Shown here one piece after another: positions 1-10,584 of a stretch of 64,000 nucleotides of DNA (its first letter is position 1; the number at the start of each line of letters is the position of its first letter). The notes beneath the pieces are model-generated. The model saw nothing but the letters and a program-made list of their open reading frames with translations, did not search any database and had not been told where the DNA came from. Made by a program: the position numbers and the translations under genes. This DNA comes from Heliopora coerulea (Eukaryota > Cnidaria > Anthozoa > Scleralcyonacea > Helioporidae): assembly GCA_030142905.1 (NCBI GenBank), contig JASJOG010000215.1:310001-374000 (forward strand), in the 5' to 3' direction.

Positions 1-239
1 TAGAAATGTCTTCTGTATTCCAAATAAGTTAAATTTCTTATATGTTTTGATATCCACCTACTTTGGAATAAGTATATGGGGAAATAATGTAATTACGATT
101 GTTATTTTACGGGGTTTTTTAATTGATTTCACAAGTTGTCAATTTCACCTATAATGAACAACCTGCGTAATAGTGTGTTTTGTCTCTTCCGTCCTTTGAT
201 ACGTTCACTTATACACCTTGATGTTGAGTTTCTACCATA

Positions 240-640
240 ATGGAAAAGTCCTGTTCTTTTCGAGCATTTCAAGGGAGTATTTGTGGCTCTAGTCGTGGAT
301 TTGAAGAGTTTGTCAAATTAAATAGTTGCAATGACGATAATTCACCGCATCTTTCCAAGTGTTATCAGTCTCGTGAGGTTGTGTCGGAGCGAGAACTTAT
401 TTTAGCAAGGTCAGGATTCTTCGAACCTGATGAAATTCAAACTAATGAGATGATCGTATGCCCAAAACATCGGCATTTATTAGAGAAGTATTGGCGACCA
501 AGCAAGAGCTGACAACACCCATCACATTCTGGAAGCAAAAGTACTGTAACAGGTACTCACGTGTTTAACTTCAAGCTTATGCGCGAGGTCAGGACAATAT
601 TTGGTATAACTGTTCCAGTAGGATCTCGTAAGTATACGTA
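240..640 (+). pseudogene. 5' exon of a decayed multi-exon gene, probably belonging with the frame at 1.4-4.4 kb
   Basis: A frame opens with ATG at 240 and reads about 90 codons to a TGA at 510-512. The same frame then stays open to about 628, where a splice-donor-like CGTAAGT occurs. The protein contains a motif like 'CPKHRHLL..YWRP' followed by a 'VPVG' segment. I recognise this as the N-terminal part of a family that is multi-copy in cnidarian genomes and has no named function. The long frame starting near 1.42 kb looks like the next exon. The in-frame TGA suggests decay, unless it marks a real short product. The exact exon boundary is not resolved: two possible donors lie within a few bases. 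The pairing with the downstream exon is inferred from order, strand and family resemblance. Confidence 0.5.
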
Positions 641-721
641 GTTATTCACAGTACGTACTTGCTACTGTAGTAGTGTGGATTATGCCTTCTAATATTAACC
701 CTGTTGTTAAAAATCAGCTGA

Positions 722-1015
722 TTACAATAAACTCTCGATAAATATTAAGGTCACCCTCGGTACTGAAAGTAATGTCCGCAATATCAAGAGTCCATAATAG
801 TGAGAGTTAGTTTCTTTATATATTTTTTTAGGTAGCCAGGGGTCTATTATTAGTCGGGTGTCTGTATTAGCGGGATCTCCGCAAGACGAGAGTTGACTGT
901 AGTGGGGTGTCCATAAAAGCGGGTTGTCCGTAAAAGCGGGGTCTACGCAACGCGAAAGTTGACTGTAGTTGGGTATCTGCAATAGCGGGGTATCTGCACG
1001 ACGAGTTGGCTGCAA
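722..1015. repeat. degenerate tandem repeat, about 70-bp unit
   Basis: Phrases like 'gtccgtaaaagcgggg', 'tctgcaatagcgggg' and 'gagagttgactgtagt' recur three to four times between about 770 and 1015. Each repeat holds one or two 'tccgtaatagcggg' modules followed by a 'cgagagttgactgta' module. The translated frames are also repetitive, which is a by-product of the repeat rather than coding. The tract lies in the probable intron of the decayed gene. From 1016 to about 1415 I see nothing else; a T-rich stretch ending in 'caactag' near 1410-1418 could be the 3' splice acceptor. Confidence 0.6.
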
Positions 1016-1437
1016 TTGACCATTTCAGTCATCGCAGAAATAAAAGACAGATGGGATGGGTGTTGGTGTACTTTTTTTCGTTATAGCTCTATATCATCCA
1101 ACCTTGGTCCTTCATCATTCGCTCCGATATGAATTTTTGGGCCACACCTCGACGGGAACGGTTGACGGTAATAACTGTAAATCGATACGCTATGTATCAC
1201 TTTAAAATGTTTCTTGTTGCAATCATTAGCGATATGCACTCCGTACCGCAAGAAACGCAGTGCGTTAGTCAATAAAGAAGCCCAGTGGATACGTCTGTTG
1301 ACCATGGCCGATGAAACATCCCACCTGGAAAGGTTGGTTTGACCTTAGTTAACTATGGTTTAATTTGCTGTGATTTATAATAATCATTTTTTTAATATTT
1401 TAATATTTTTTCAACTAGACGAGCTAAAAATCTTACA

Positions 1438-4379
1438 ATGGGAGTTATTAGCTCTCTAGCGGCTTCAACTCCTTTTCGTGAACCACAAACACCACCATGT
1501 GCTAGTACACCAGGTTGGACTCCAGGACCAGCATGTGCCCCTCATCAATCTGGAAGTATTGAAGTTGTTGATGCATACAATTCAGCGATGGACAAAATTG
1601 CTAGTCTTGTTAGCCAACCAGTCATGAGAAGCCATCTCAACGCACAAATCAGTGCTCCTTGGAAAAACGTGAGCAAAGAAGAGCGACCGCGCACATTAGA
1701 CAAAGCCAGAGAGGATTGCCAACTTCTTCGTAATATCATAGCACCCAACGATGGAGAAAAGTTATTTCACTCCATGACGACTAGTTCTGAGAATCAAAAT
1801 GATGTATTTATACCTGATGACTTGGTAGTACTTATGACTGCATATAAGAATGCTGGGACAAGGAACCTCAAAAGACAAATTCTCAGTCTGTATGCATACA
1901 GATACCCAGTCAAAACACTTCAAAAAATCCATGAGCCGTATGAGCGCCTTTCAAGTTGGCAGATAAAGCATGCCCGTTTGCAGGTTCGATCAAATGGTCC
2001 CTGTACTCTACCGATCAAAGACAAAAAACATCGCATACGTCTTGACATGGCAAAGGTAGATCATTTTGTAGAATTTGTAAACCGCCCTTATTTTTACCAG
2101 GATGTGTCTTATGGGAGTAAGATACTTACACTTGACAGCGGTGAGATGATCGAGATGCCCAATGTGGTAAGAATGGTGACAAGAGCAACAATGGTCAGTC
2201 AATATTTTGAATACTGCAAAGAACAAGAATACGATCCGTGGAGTAGAACGACGTTATTCAAAATACTTGAAGTCTGAGAGACATCTCAGCGTACTTCTCT
2301 TCAGGGCCTCGACAACACTGCTGCGGATGGCGCTTCAGCATTCCAAACGCTAGAGTCGATAGTAGACGCTATGGAAAAAGGAGGAATGGACAAACAGTGG
2401 TACGTCAACGCCTGTAGACATTTGAGAGATGCAAAGTGATATCTGAAAACAGAATATCGTGTCCATTGCAAGGCTAGTGAATCCACATGTGCTGATCACT
2501 GCCGAACATATGCACTAAGCGATGAAAACGATCCCAATTATCGTCAGCGCTGCTCACATCAACATAGTACAGACTGTGAAGACTGTCAGTCCTTGAAGAA
2601 AACTTTGACCGAAATTGAACTTGCTCTACAAGGAACATTATGGACACCATACAGCGACGAACAGCAACAAGATCTGCTCTATGACTTTGGATGTGCTCAT
2701 AATGATGTTCTTCTGTGGAAAGCACACATATTAAGATCGATCAATCAAGATCAAGCCAAGCAAGACCTTCTTAATGAAAAAGACCCTAACACGGCACTTA
2801 TAGTGATGGATTGGGCGATGAAATTTTTACAGTTAAAGTATCGGGAAAAACAATCTGACTGGTTCGGAAAGTGAGGGCTAAGTTGGCATGTATCTACGGT
2901 AATCACAGCGAATAAAGATACTGGTGATCTGGACCTTCAAACATACACCCATTTGCTAGACGCATGCAAACAAGACTGGTTTGCTGTCCTCTCAATTATC
3001 AAAAACACATTAAAGATGCTCAAAAGTGAAAAGCCTGAGATAAGTAAAGTCCAGTTAAGAAGTGATGAAGCTGGTTGCTACCACAACAATCATCTAATCA
3101 TATCAGTAAGGGATATCGCACAAGCAATTGGAATCGAGGTAACTGGCTACGACTTCTCTGAGCCGCAATATGGTAAAGATATCTGTGATAGAATCTTATG
3201 TCCGATGAAGTCGTCTATCCGTAGATATTGCAATGAAGGACACGATGTCATAAGTGCACATGACATGCGCACAGCGCTAACACAAAGATTAGTTCGTGGC
3301 ACTTCAGCATGTGTCTGTACAACTGATGAGACCAAGCAAACGTTGGAAGTTAAAAAGATAGACAGCTTCAGTAGATATCACAATTTCAAGTTTGAAAAGA
3401 AAGGAGTACGTCTATGGAGGGCGTATGGAATCGGACCCGGAAAGTTGATCCAATTCAAGGATCTAATCTCCAAAAAACAAGTCTCTCCCTGTCTGAATAT
3501 TCATGAAGATTTTTTGCCATTCAAAAGTGCAAGGACATACAAAACAAATACAAATGAAAACGAAGCGCAACAAGAAGGCCTTTTCCACTGCTCTGAGCCC
3601 GGATGCAACATGGTGTTTAAATCATTCAGCAAGCTTGAAAGTGACTTAGACGTTGGTGATCACATCACAGAGAAGACTAAAGAAAACCGTACGATGTACG
3701 ATAACCTGAGGCTAGGATGGGCGGCAAAATTTCAATCAGTCGACATATCCTCACGAGATTCAAGCGCTTGTGCCGAATTCCCTTGTCAAGCATCCAGAAA
3801 ACAAACAGAGAAAAGCTGTGATTTGGAGAGTGGATGGGCACTGCACAAGACTAAGGCAAAACAGTTCGCTTTTCTGCGAATGTTAAAGATTATTTAACCA
3901 AACGATTCGACATTGGCAAGCGGACAGAGAAGAAATCAGACCCTGCACCAGTCGCAGCTGATATGCGAACTGCTAGGACACCAGATGGGTGTCGGGTTTT
4001 TAGTCGCAGTGAATGGCTTAAAAAGAGCCAAGTCCAAAGTTTCTTCTCTCGACTAGCCTCTGCTAGAAGAAAACAGAACAACCAAGAGCTAAACCTCGAA
4101 TACCTAGAAGAAGAAAACGCGGAAACTGAGGAAGAGGACAGGGCGAGGCTACTGGATGAGGTTGCGGTGGAACTTGGCCCCAAACACCCTATTTGGTTTG
4201 ATACATATTGTCTGTGTGACTGTTTGCGTGACGGTGAACTTCAGAAGTTCAGTGTAGCTATGCTGAAAGGAATACTTCGCTATTTTGATGTTTACTTCGC
4301 TTCAAGAGATCGAAAGAAAGACTTGCTTATCAAGCTGTCTACATTTTTGGCATCCTGCGAGTGTTCTCGATTTGAGTGA
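1438..4379 (+). pseudogene. decayed nuclease-like protein with C2H2 zinc finger
   Basis: One reading frame runs from about 1420 to 3897 with three in-frame TGA codons at 2275, 2437 and 2872. A frameshift near 3880 moves to another frame that runs to a stop at 4377-4379. The whole would encode about 980 residues. Order of features: a Pro/Cys-rich start; a helical region; a Cys-rich patch near 2480-2590 (C and H spaced as in a small zinc knuckle); 'VMDWAMKFL' near 2808; 'LRSDEAGCYH' near 3055; 'DFSEPQYGKDICDR' near 3150; a C2H2-type finger 'CSEPGCNMVFKSFSKLES' at about 3590-3640 with a later His; and a C-terminal basic 'QSFFSRLA' motif near 4030. The three spaced acidic motifs resemble the order of a DDE/RNase H-fold transposase, but that is inference. 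I know this architecture as a repeated family in cnidarian genomes, without an assigned function. No terminal repeats were found around it. Confidence 0.6.
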
Positions 4380-5530
4380 TTTAGTTCTTGCCTCGACAAG
4401 TAGCCGAAACAGCCATAACTGAAAAAAAGAAAACTAGCAAAAGAAAACCGAGTAATATTGTTTGCTTGTTGACTTTTGTTCTTTTCATTGAGGTACTAAT
4501 CATAGTACGGTAATTAGCCGGTTCATTATGATATTTGTAATCACGCGAAATATCACGCATGTAGTAATCTATAGTTCTCATAATCTACTTCAATTCATTG
4601 AATTGTGCCTAAAATTACATGTAAAGACTTGTGGCATTTAGTAATCAAAATCGATTAAAGCGACTTAATATCAATAATATCGTGTCTGCTTTTATACTTT
4701 TTGTATTTAATTTTAAGACCGCTGTCACGCAACGTACAAACTTGAGATAAATTTTTTTATATATAATTTCCGTTAAAATGTTAAAATAGGCGAGCAACCA
4801 TTAAATTTTTATTTAAAGTTACTAATAAAGTAATCTTCAACTGATGATTTTGTGTTCGTTAGAAATTCCTCTCTGACAGCTCCTATTTTCATCTAATTAG
4901 CAATTCAAGAATGTCAGGCCGACTTCACGTGCAAACATATATTTTGCTAAAACCAAAAATTCCGATTATTTCGAGCCTGTCACACATTCACTTAAATTTA
5001 TTTATAGTCTATTTTGCGTTTTTTCCACCTTTCAAGCTGTTACCAGCCAAAACTTCACCTCAACAGGGTAAGCAAAAGAACTCGCATTTTGCTTTAAAAT
5101 GTCAAAATAGTCAATATTTATCATGTCATCGTTTCGCGAAATACGCTTTGCCCAAAAATATTATTCTTGAATCTTGTAGACTAGTCTTCGTAGTCTATGT
5201 TGAAGATATAATGGATTTGAGATTACGATGCACTTGAGAGAAAAAGGAATTTTACGGTCAGTCATCTCCGAGGTATTTCGAATTAGCTGTCAATGAGGTC
5301 TATTCAAAAACCCGACAAATATTGAAATTTTACTATATTCAAACATTTTTTATTTCAAAACGTTACCCTAACATGAATTAAAAAATTCAGCAAGTTTGAG
5401 TAAGTTTAGATAAATTCACGCGGTTTTAGGGCTTTTGAAAGTAGATACAAATTTCATCATTGAAAAACGTCATTTTACGCTTCCTCGACCCAGTAGGAAA
5501 AAGGTCGCTTGAAAAATTAAAAAAAAGTTT
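4380..5530. other. AT-rich stretch with no recognised gene
   Basis: I see no convincing coding frame, repeat family or RNA gene here. The longest open frames lack any recognisable motif. The right part is where a terminal repeat of the following virus-like element would be expected, but I could not match an inverted copy of it at the other end. Confidence 0.5.
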
Positions 5531-5533
5531 GAA

Positions 5534-5863
5534 CTAAAAACTATCACAATTTTTATTCATCATATAAGTTACTTGTTTCACATAGAAAATTTCAGGAAAT
5601 TCTGTGATGTCGCGAAATTTGAGTGGTCGGTTCTTAGGCGGACTGCCTCTTAAATGTGTTACAGGAACCAATGCACTTCCTATAACTGTAAGTGCTATAG
5701 AGGACATATTTAATGCTAATTTTATTTTCTTTAACCTTTTATATTTCCATTTATAACAAGTTGCTAATTTATGGTAATATGAATACAAATCTTTTAGTTT
5801 ATTTACCTCTTCTTCTGTGAGCTTATTATGGATATCTAAATGTTTTATAGGATTTTTCTTCAT
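5534..5863 (-). CDS. small basic membrane-type protein of the virus-like element
   Basis: 109 codons starting ATG at 5863. The N-terminal half is Lys-rich and helical (motif 'LTEEEVNKLKDLYSYYH', then 'KYKRLKKIKLAL'), followed by a short hydrophobic run 'SSIALTVIGSALVPV', which suggests one membrane segment. The remaining 40 residues are unlike the rest and may be read out of the original frame, so the gene could be truncated or frameshifted after about residue 65. It is the last gene of the minus-strand set and begins 4 nt after the stop of the LamG fibre gene, so it is probably co-transcribed. Function unknown. Confidence 0.5.
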   Translation of the reverse strand: MKKNPIKHLDIHNKLTEEEVNKLKDLYSYYHKLATCYKWKYKRLKKIKLALNMSSIALTVIGSALVPVTHLRGSPPKNRPLKFRDITEFPEIFYVKQVTYMMNKNCDSF

Positions 5864-5866
5864 ATA

Positions 5867-6851
5867 TTATACAATAGATATTGGTTCCTGGTAAATATTA
5901 AACCATTTTTCACAGATGCATTTATGATGTAGAAGGATATCTAATTCCTCCATTTTATTTCTATACGTAATGAACAATGCAATGTCACCATTTAATGGTG
6001 GTCTTCCATTTATATTACTAGCTCCAATTGCTGTCCTAGTACTACCAGCATTTGTAGTAGTTGTAAAAACACCTAATTTCTGACCATTACAATAAACAGA
6101 AGAGCCATTATTTCCTGCTGGTTAGTTCCAATGAACAGACAAGCAGATCCATTTATTTAATTCAGAACGATTTGCTTTATTCTTATATGATCCAATTGAA
6201 GCTCCAGTTGATGGTTCTATTGTATTAAAATCATCTCCATTGTCAAGTACTAAATCTTTTTTAGGCTCAGGTAGAACTTTTATGAATTTATTATTATTAC
6301 CAAATAACCTATTATTAGAAGAAGTATTTGAACTAAATAATTTCAAACGGTACACAATGAAAACATTTATTATACCAGGTTCTCCAGATTTTGGATTTAA
6401 ATTAATATCTGATATTATATATTTGATACGATCAAATTTCAGAAAATATCTATTATTAATTCTCTCTGCTTTAGTGCATAAAATTGGTTGTAATCTATTA
6501 TCCTGTGTACTTGCATCATCTCCATACAAACTTTGATCATATATTTTATCAATATTTCTTGTCCTAGCGTTTATTATATAAATCTCTGATGAATCACCAC
6601 GTAAAAATCTGTATGTAACAGCAGCTTTTTGATAAATACTCCCGTATTAATGTTTCAATCAATATGGTGTTAATGTAATAACTTAAATAAATCTTAGAAA
6701 TACCATCTGTAGTGTTCAATGGAGCGCCTAATTTAATTATTCTTTGGAATCTCATATCTATATTTCCATTCATTTTTCCACCTTCTATTGATAGATATTT
6801 CTTACCATGATCTTTATTTTCCTCATCTTTATATCCATAGAAAAGACTCAT
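5867..6851 (-). pseudogene. fibre/spike protein with C-terminal LamG (concanavalin-like) domain, broken
   Basis: The gene begins ATG at 6851 and ends with TAA at 5867-5869. The first about 75 codons hold a phage-fibre-like segment ('GNIDMRFQRIIKLGAP'), the kind of start seen in trimeric tail-fibre and spike proteins. Near 6628 the frame shifts in an A-rich run (T on the plus strand). The middle part (6620-6125) is a beta-rich region. An in-frame TAA at 6122-6124 interrupts it, after which the same frame continues with Gly/Thr-rich strands and a segment like 'GDIALFITY' and 'CEKWFNI', typical of LamG/pentraxin-like sandwich domains. By family logic this would be the receptor-binding decoration of a capsid. 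One frameshift plus one nonsense codon make it a pseudogene unless these are sequence errors. Confidence 0.65.
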
Positions 6852-6860
6852 TTATGTATA

Positions 6861-8150
6861 TTATAATAGATATTTACTGAAAATGTAACTGCTTGCAGTG
6901 GACAATACTAATATTATTGCTAAATTACTGTTATGATTATCTGGTTTTGCTTTTAATGTATCCGTTGATACTGTCTTTATTTCATTAAAATTATCTTTTA
7001 TTGGATTAAAATTAATATTTTTATTAACACCAAAAGACATGTCATTATTAGCAATCTTTATGGTATTATTATATCCTGGTATTTTTTCCTTTAGAATTAT
7101 CATTTCTGATGGAAGTAGTAATAATCCTGGTGATATCGCAAGACTTAACACCACATTAGTGTCATCTATCACTTTTCTCATGTTGAATATCCACGTCTTC
7201 ACACTATATTTAATTATGGAGTCTTCCACAAGTTTTCTAAAGACTTGTTGTGTTTGCAATGACTTAGAATTAAAATTAACTGTCATAGAATCATCTATGA
7301 CACTTCATCTGGTATTAGCTTGTGTACCTAAAATGCAATATTTAAAGCTTTCTATTGATTTACCTATGTACTCAATACTTTTGTCTGTAAGTCCATTAGA
7401 TTTCTGCAGCACGTATCGCATGTAATCCGTGGCTACTTTATCTTTATAGAGATGATAAATAACTCCATCTTTGTAGGAGAATATCATTAACCTTGGTATG
7501 TGCTCTATTTTATCTTAGAAATCTCCAGCTTTGAATTCTGTTGATAAACTACTCATCTTCTCTGCATTTAGCATTCTTATTAAAAGTCGTCTAATAGTAA
7601 AATATACATGGAATCGCATTAAGGATGTAATTATATGATGTGCATTTACATTAGGTGTTAGATGCTGTATGGACACACCGCAGCAATAAGTAGCACAATA
7701 CATTGCAAAACATGCTTGATAATAGATGTTATTATCTTCCCATTTTGATTTAGTTTCATCAGTCCATATTGATAGCTTTGGTAATTTGCTCATGAAAAAC
7801 TTTGTTTCGTTCACATAGACTTTAAAATTGTTTGTAGGATAATTGAGTACTATATTAGCAGGATATTGATCTGCTAATTTATATTCTTCTACATTTTTTA
7901 TATTGCTAATAGGTATTTTTTGTATAGTTCCAAATGATCTGCATATTAAAGGAAATGGAAGTCTCTTCAAATGAAGGTATTTGTTCATCTCAGGGTCGTT
8001 TTTATTTTTATTTATATTAATGCTTGTAATTTTATTAACTTTGAAGTAGAAGTCTTTTGATATTATCTTACCACTGGTATCTGTAGTAATTACAAATTCA
8101 AATCTACAAAGATCAGCATTAGGATACTTTCTAAGAAAATCAGCCCTCAT
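6861..8150 (-). pseudogene. about 429-codon conserved element protein of unknown function, two nonsense codons
   Basis: Three open stretches (8150-7515, 7512-7305 and 7302-6861) lie in exactly the same reading frame, separated only by a TAA at 7515-7517 and a TGA at 7305-7307. They are therefore best read as one gene of 430 codons with two nonsense mutations, starting ATG at 8150. The N-terminal 200 residues have a beta-rich character with a Cys/Met/Tyr-rich patch ('CFAMYCATYCCGVS'). The C-terminal part ends in a hydrophobic segment ('LAIILVLSTASSYIF') that looks like a membrane anchor. I recall similar proteins only from other animal virus-like elements. No catalytic motif is evident. The gene is divergent from the penton-like gene, with a 51-bp shared upstream region. 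Confidence 0.55.
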
Positions 8151-8201
8151 TTTTAACCTCTATTAAGTGCTGCCATCAGTATATATAATATACTGTATTA
8201 T
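8151..8201. promoter_or_regulatory. divergent promoter between minus- and plus-strand gene sets
   Basis: This 51-bp gap is the only intergenic space between the two divergent gene blocks. It contains an AT-rich near-palindrome 'agtatatataatatactg' followed directly by 'tattatatg' at the plus-strand start. Similar TATA-like strings lie within about 15 nt of most start codons in the element. A very short bidirectional promoter is inferred; no transcript data support it. Confidence 0.4.
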
Positions 8202-8852
8202 ATGAAGAAACTAACTGTACTTACAGAAGGTCAAACAGAGGAATTGGAATTAGATGAATCATTTATAATTAAGAATGAAAACCCATATCTGTTAGTTAAG
8301 AAGGCAACTGTTTTTTGGAAGTATAATAATATTACTACTGCATTTGGTAATAATGAAATTACATATAATAACGTTAAAAAGACTATTGAAGATGGATATT
8401 GGACATTCAATATGCTTAAAAAAGAGATTGAGAGTTATGGAAATGTGACATTAGAAGCAAATAAATATGGGACATGTAGTATTACTATGGATAATACAAT
8501 TAATATGAAAAAATTAGGTCCTCTTTTAGGATTTAATAAAAACCAAGTAATAAATGCCTCTGATGGAAAAACAAAAAGTGGAGAACATGTGGATATTAAT
8601 AATGGTTTGGAATACATAGAAGTATCTTGTAGTCTGGTTAAAATGAAAGAAAATATAAATTCAAACAGTAGGAAAAGTAATGTTATAGTGGCATTACCAA
8701 TAACCAGCACGCAGTCGTTAAATGGTGGTGTTCAGTATTATTTTGACATTGAATCTAGAGTACAAATAGACAAAGGTGTTATAAATAAGATCAATTTTAA
8801 TGTTCAGCAGTTAAATATAGGTAAAGTACTTTTAGATTTATACATTATGTAA
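8202..8852 (+). CDS. penton-like minor capsid protein
   Basis: An intact 216-residue frame with ATG immediately after 'tatt'. Its length and alternating beta-strand pattern, the 'GYWTFNMLKKEIES' helix-type segment near residues 66-80 and the 'LGPLLGF' turn near residue 107 resemble the single-jelly-roll penton proteins of Polinton/adintovirus-type elements, which form capsid vertices. The call rests on this resemblance, the size and the neighbours (integrase, major capsid protein, ATPase). It is one of only two larger genes in the element with no stop or frameshift. An alternative is another beta-rich structural protein of the same virus-like particle. Confidence 0.6.
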   Translation: MKKLTVLTEGQTEELELDESFIIKNENPYLLVKKATVFWKYNNITTAFGNNEITYNNVKKTIEDGYWTFNMLKKEIESYGNVTLEANKYGTCSITMDNTINMKKLGPLLGFNKNQVINASDGKTKSGEHVDINNGLEYIEVSCSLVKMKENINSNSRKSNVIVALPITSTQSLNGGVQYYFDIESRVQIDKGVINKINFNVQQLNIGKVLLDLYIM

Positions 8853-8889
8853 ACTTAATGTTAGGTTTAACAAACATTGTGTAATTTAT

Positions 8890-10577
8890 ATGGATATAGA
8901 ACAAGGATTGAGAGATATTTATTACAATCCAAAAACTGGCTATCAATCATCAGAAAGATTATATAAAAAACCATTAGAACAGTGGTTCCCAACCTTTTGC
9001 TTTCCAGGGACCCCTTCACTGATTTTAAAAATCTCAGCGGACCCCCTCCCCTACTGAAACTGCAGCTTCGCCAGTTTCATTGCTTCATTGCTTCGTTGCT
9101 TAAAATCTCTCCTCAAAAGATGCATTCAGGTTTGCTTTGCTCAGTTCGGCATGGAATAAAACCAAATTTTAAGTACTCAACATTGTATCCTCCTAGTTTT
9201 AATCTTCCCAGTGACAGATCGTTTCGAACTCATGATTAATTTATGGACAGATAAACGCTGGAGAACTTTTTCTGTTAGAACAAAGCTCGGGGTGAACAGA
9301 CGAAGCGTGGTTACATGTAACATGAGACGAAGGTGTGACTTGTTAAAACCTCAAAATTACGAGTTCTTATGTTACACTTACACCCTTCGTAATTTGTGAT
9401 ATTGACTCGTAGTTTGCAATAAAAAATAGTTGAACAAATATTGCAGGTAGTCATTTGCCAAAAAAATAGTTACCTTCTGCAGACCTCGTCCCTTTTGTGC
9501 GGACCCCCGGCGGACCCCTTAGTCTCGGCTGACCACCAAGGGGTCAAAGGACCCCAGGTTGGGAACCACTGCATTAGAAGATGGGCTAAATGTAAGTAGA
9601 AAACTTGTAAAAGAATGGTTAAAATCACAGGAAACATATTGCAGGTATAAACCAATTGTTAGAAAACATAAGTTTAGAAAGACATATGTTGATTACCTTG
9701 GCGATCAAATTCAAATGGATTTAGTAGATATGGGCAAGTATAAAAATCAAAATAAAGGATATTATTGGATATTAACAACTGTTGAGATTCTTAGCAGATA
9801 TGTCTTTGCTATACCAGTTTATAGGAAGGACACAAATAATATGACTAAGGCAGTTAAAGAGTTACTAAAACAATTTAAGAATCATTTTGATTACCAACTG
9901 CCAAAACAAGCACAGTTTGATGATGGAAAAGAGTTTCATAATGTTGGTGTAAAAACATTACTAGAAAAACATGAAATAAAATACTTTTCTACAAAGTCGG
10001 ATAAAAAAGCAGCTATTGTAGAAAGATTTAACAGAACACTTAAAACTGCTATTTGGAAATATTTTTACAGTAAAGGAACTTATAAATGGATTGATATATT
10101 GAACCAATTGGTGTATAATTATAATAATACTAAACATAGCACTATCTTAATGAAACCAAAGGATGTTAACAAAAAGAATGAAGACCAAGTGTGGACAACT
10201 CTATATGGTCATATTAATGCTGAGTCACCATTACCTAAATTTAAAATAGGAGATATGGTTAGGATCTCTAAATATAAATCCACTTTTACTAAAGGTTATG
10301 AGGCTAACTTCACAGAAGAATTGTTTAAAGTAAATAAGGTTATACGTGGTTATCCAAATGTATATGAAATAGAGGACTTGGAAGGTGACCCAATTATTGG
10401 GAAGTTTTATGAAGGGGAGTTGTCAGGTTTTAATAAGACAGATGATGTTTCTAGAATACAGAAAATACTTAAGAGAAAAAGGTAAAGGGTAAAAAGATGG
10501 TTTTAGTGAAATGGCTGGGTTATGATAGTAAACATAACAGTTGGATTCCAGAAAGTAATGTTGAAGATATAGAGTAA
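8890..10577 (+). pseudogene. retroviral-type (rve) integrase with C-terminal chromodomain, split by a hAT MITE
   Basis: The N-terminal 30 codons (ATG at 8890) are separated from the rest by a 592-bp insertion (8980-9571) that carries its own 8-bp target duplication. The coding phase on either side of the insert plus one duplication is the same. After the insert, 9580-10485 holds an HTH-like region ('VSRKLVKEWL') and the catalytic core, with acidic residues in 'QMDLVDM', 'FDDGKEF' and 'IVERFNRTLK'; the last two are about 33 residues apart. Near 10480 a one-base shift moves to the frame encoding 'VLVKWLGYDSKHNSWIP', a classic chromodomain core, ending at a TAA at 10575. In Polintons this enzyme inserts the element DNA; the chromodomain is thought to guide targeting to chromatin. 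It is disrupted by the MITE and the frameshift. Confidence 0.9.
8980..9571. mobile_element. hAT-type MITE inside the integrase gene
   Basis: The 592-bp element begins 'cagtggttcccaacct' and ends with the inverted copy 'aggttgggaaccactg', a 16-bp terminal inverted repeat of hAT type. It is flanked by a perfect 8-bp duplication, 'cattagaa', at 8972-8979 and 9572-9579; 8 bp is the hAT hallmark. Just inside both ends are 'ggacccc'-rich stretches. No transposase frame is present, so it is a non-autonomous copy that must have been moved by a hAT enzyme elsewhere in the genome. Confidence 0.93.
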
Positions 10578-10584
10578 TATATAA

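Noticed and set aside
1081..1305. Minus-strand open frame of 74 codons
   Set aside because: Lies in the presumed intron of the decayed gene and has no recognisable feature.
4911..5237. Plus-strand open frame of 108 codons
   Set aside because: No motif, atypical composition and no conserved neighbour; AT-rich chance frame.
8982..9399. Short frames inside the hAT MITE
   Set aside because: They start within the terminal repeat and resemble no transposase; the element is non-autonomous.
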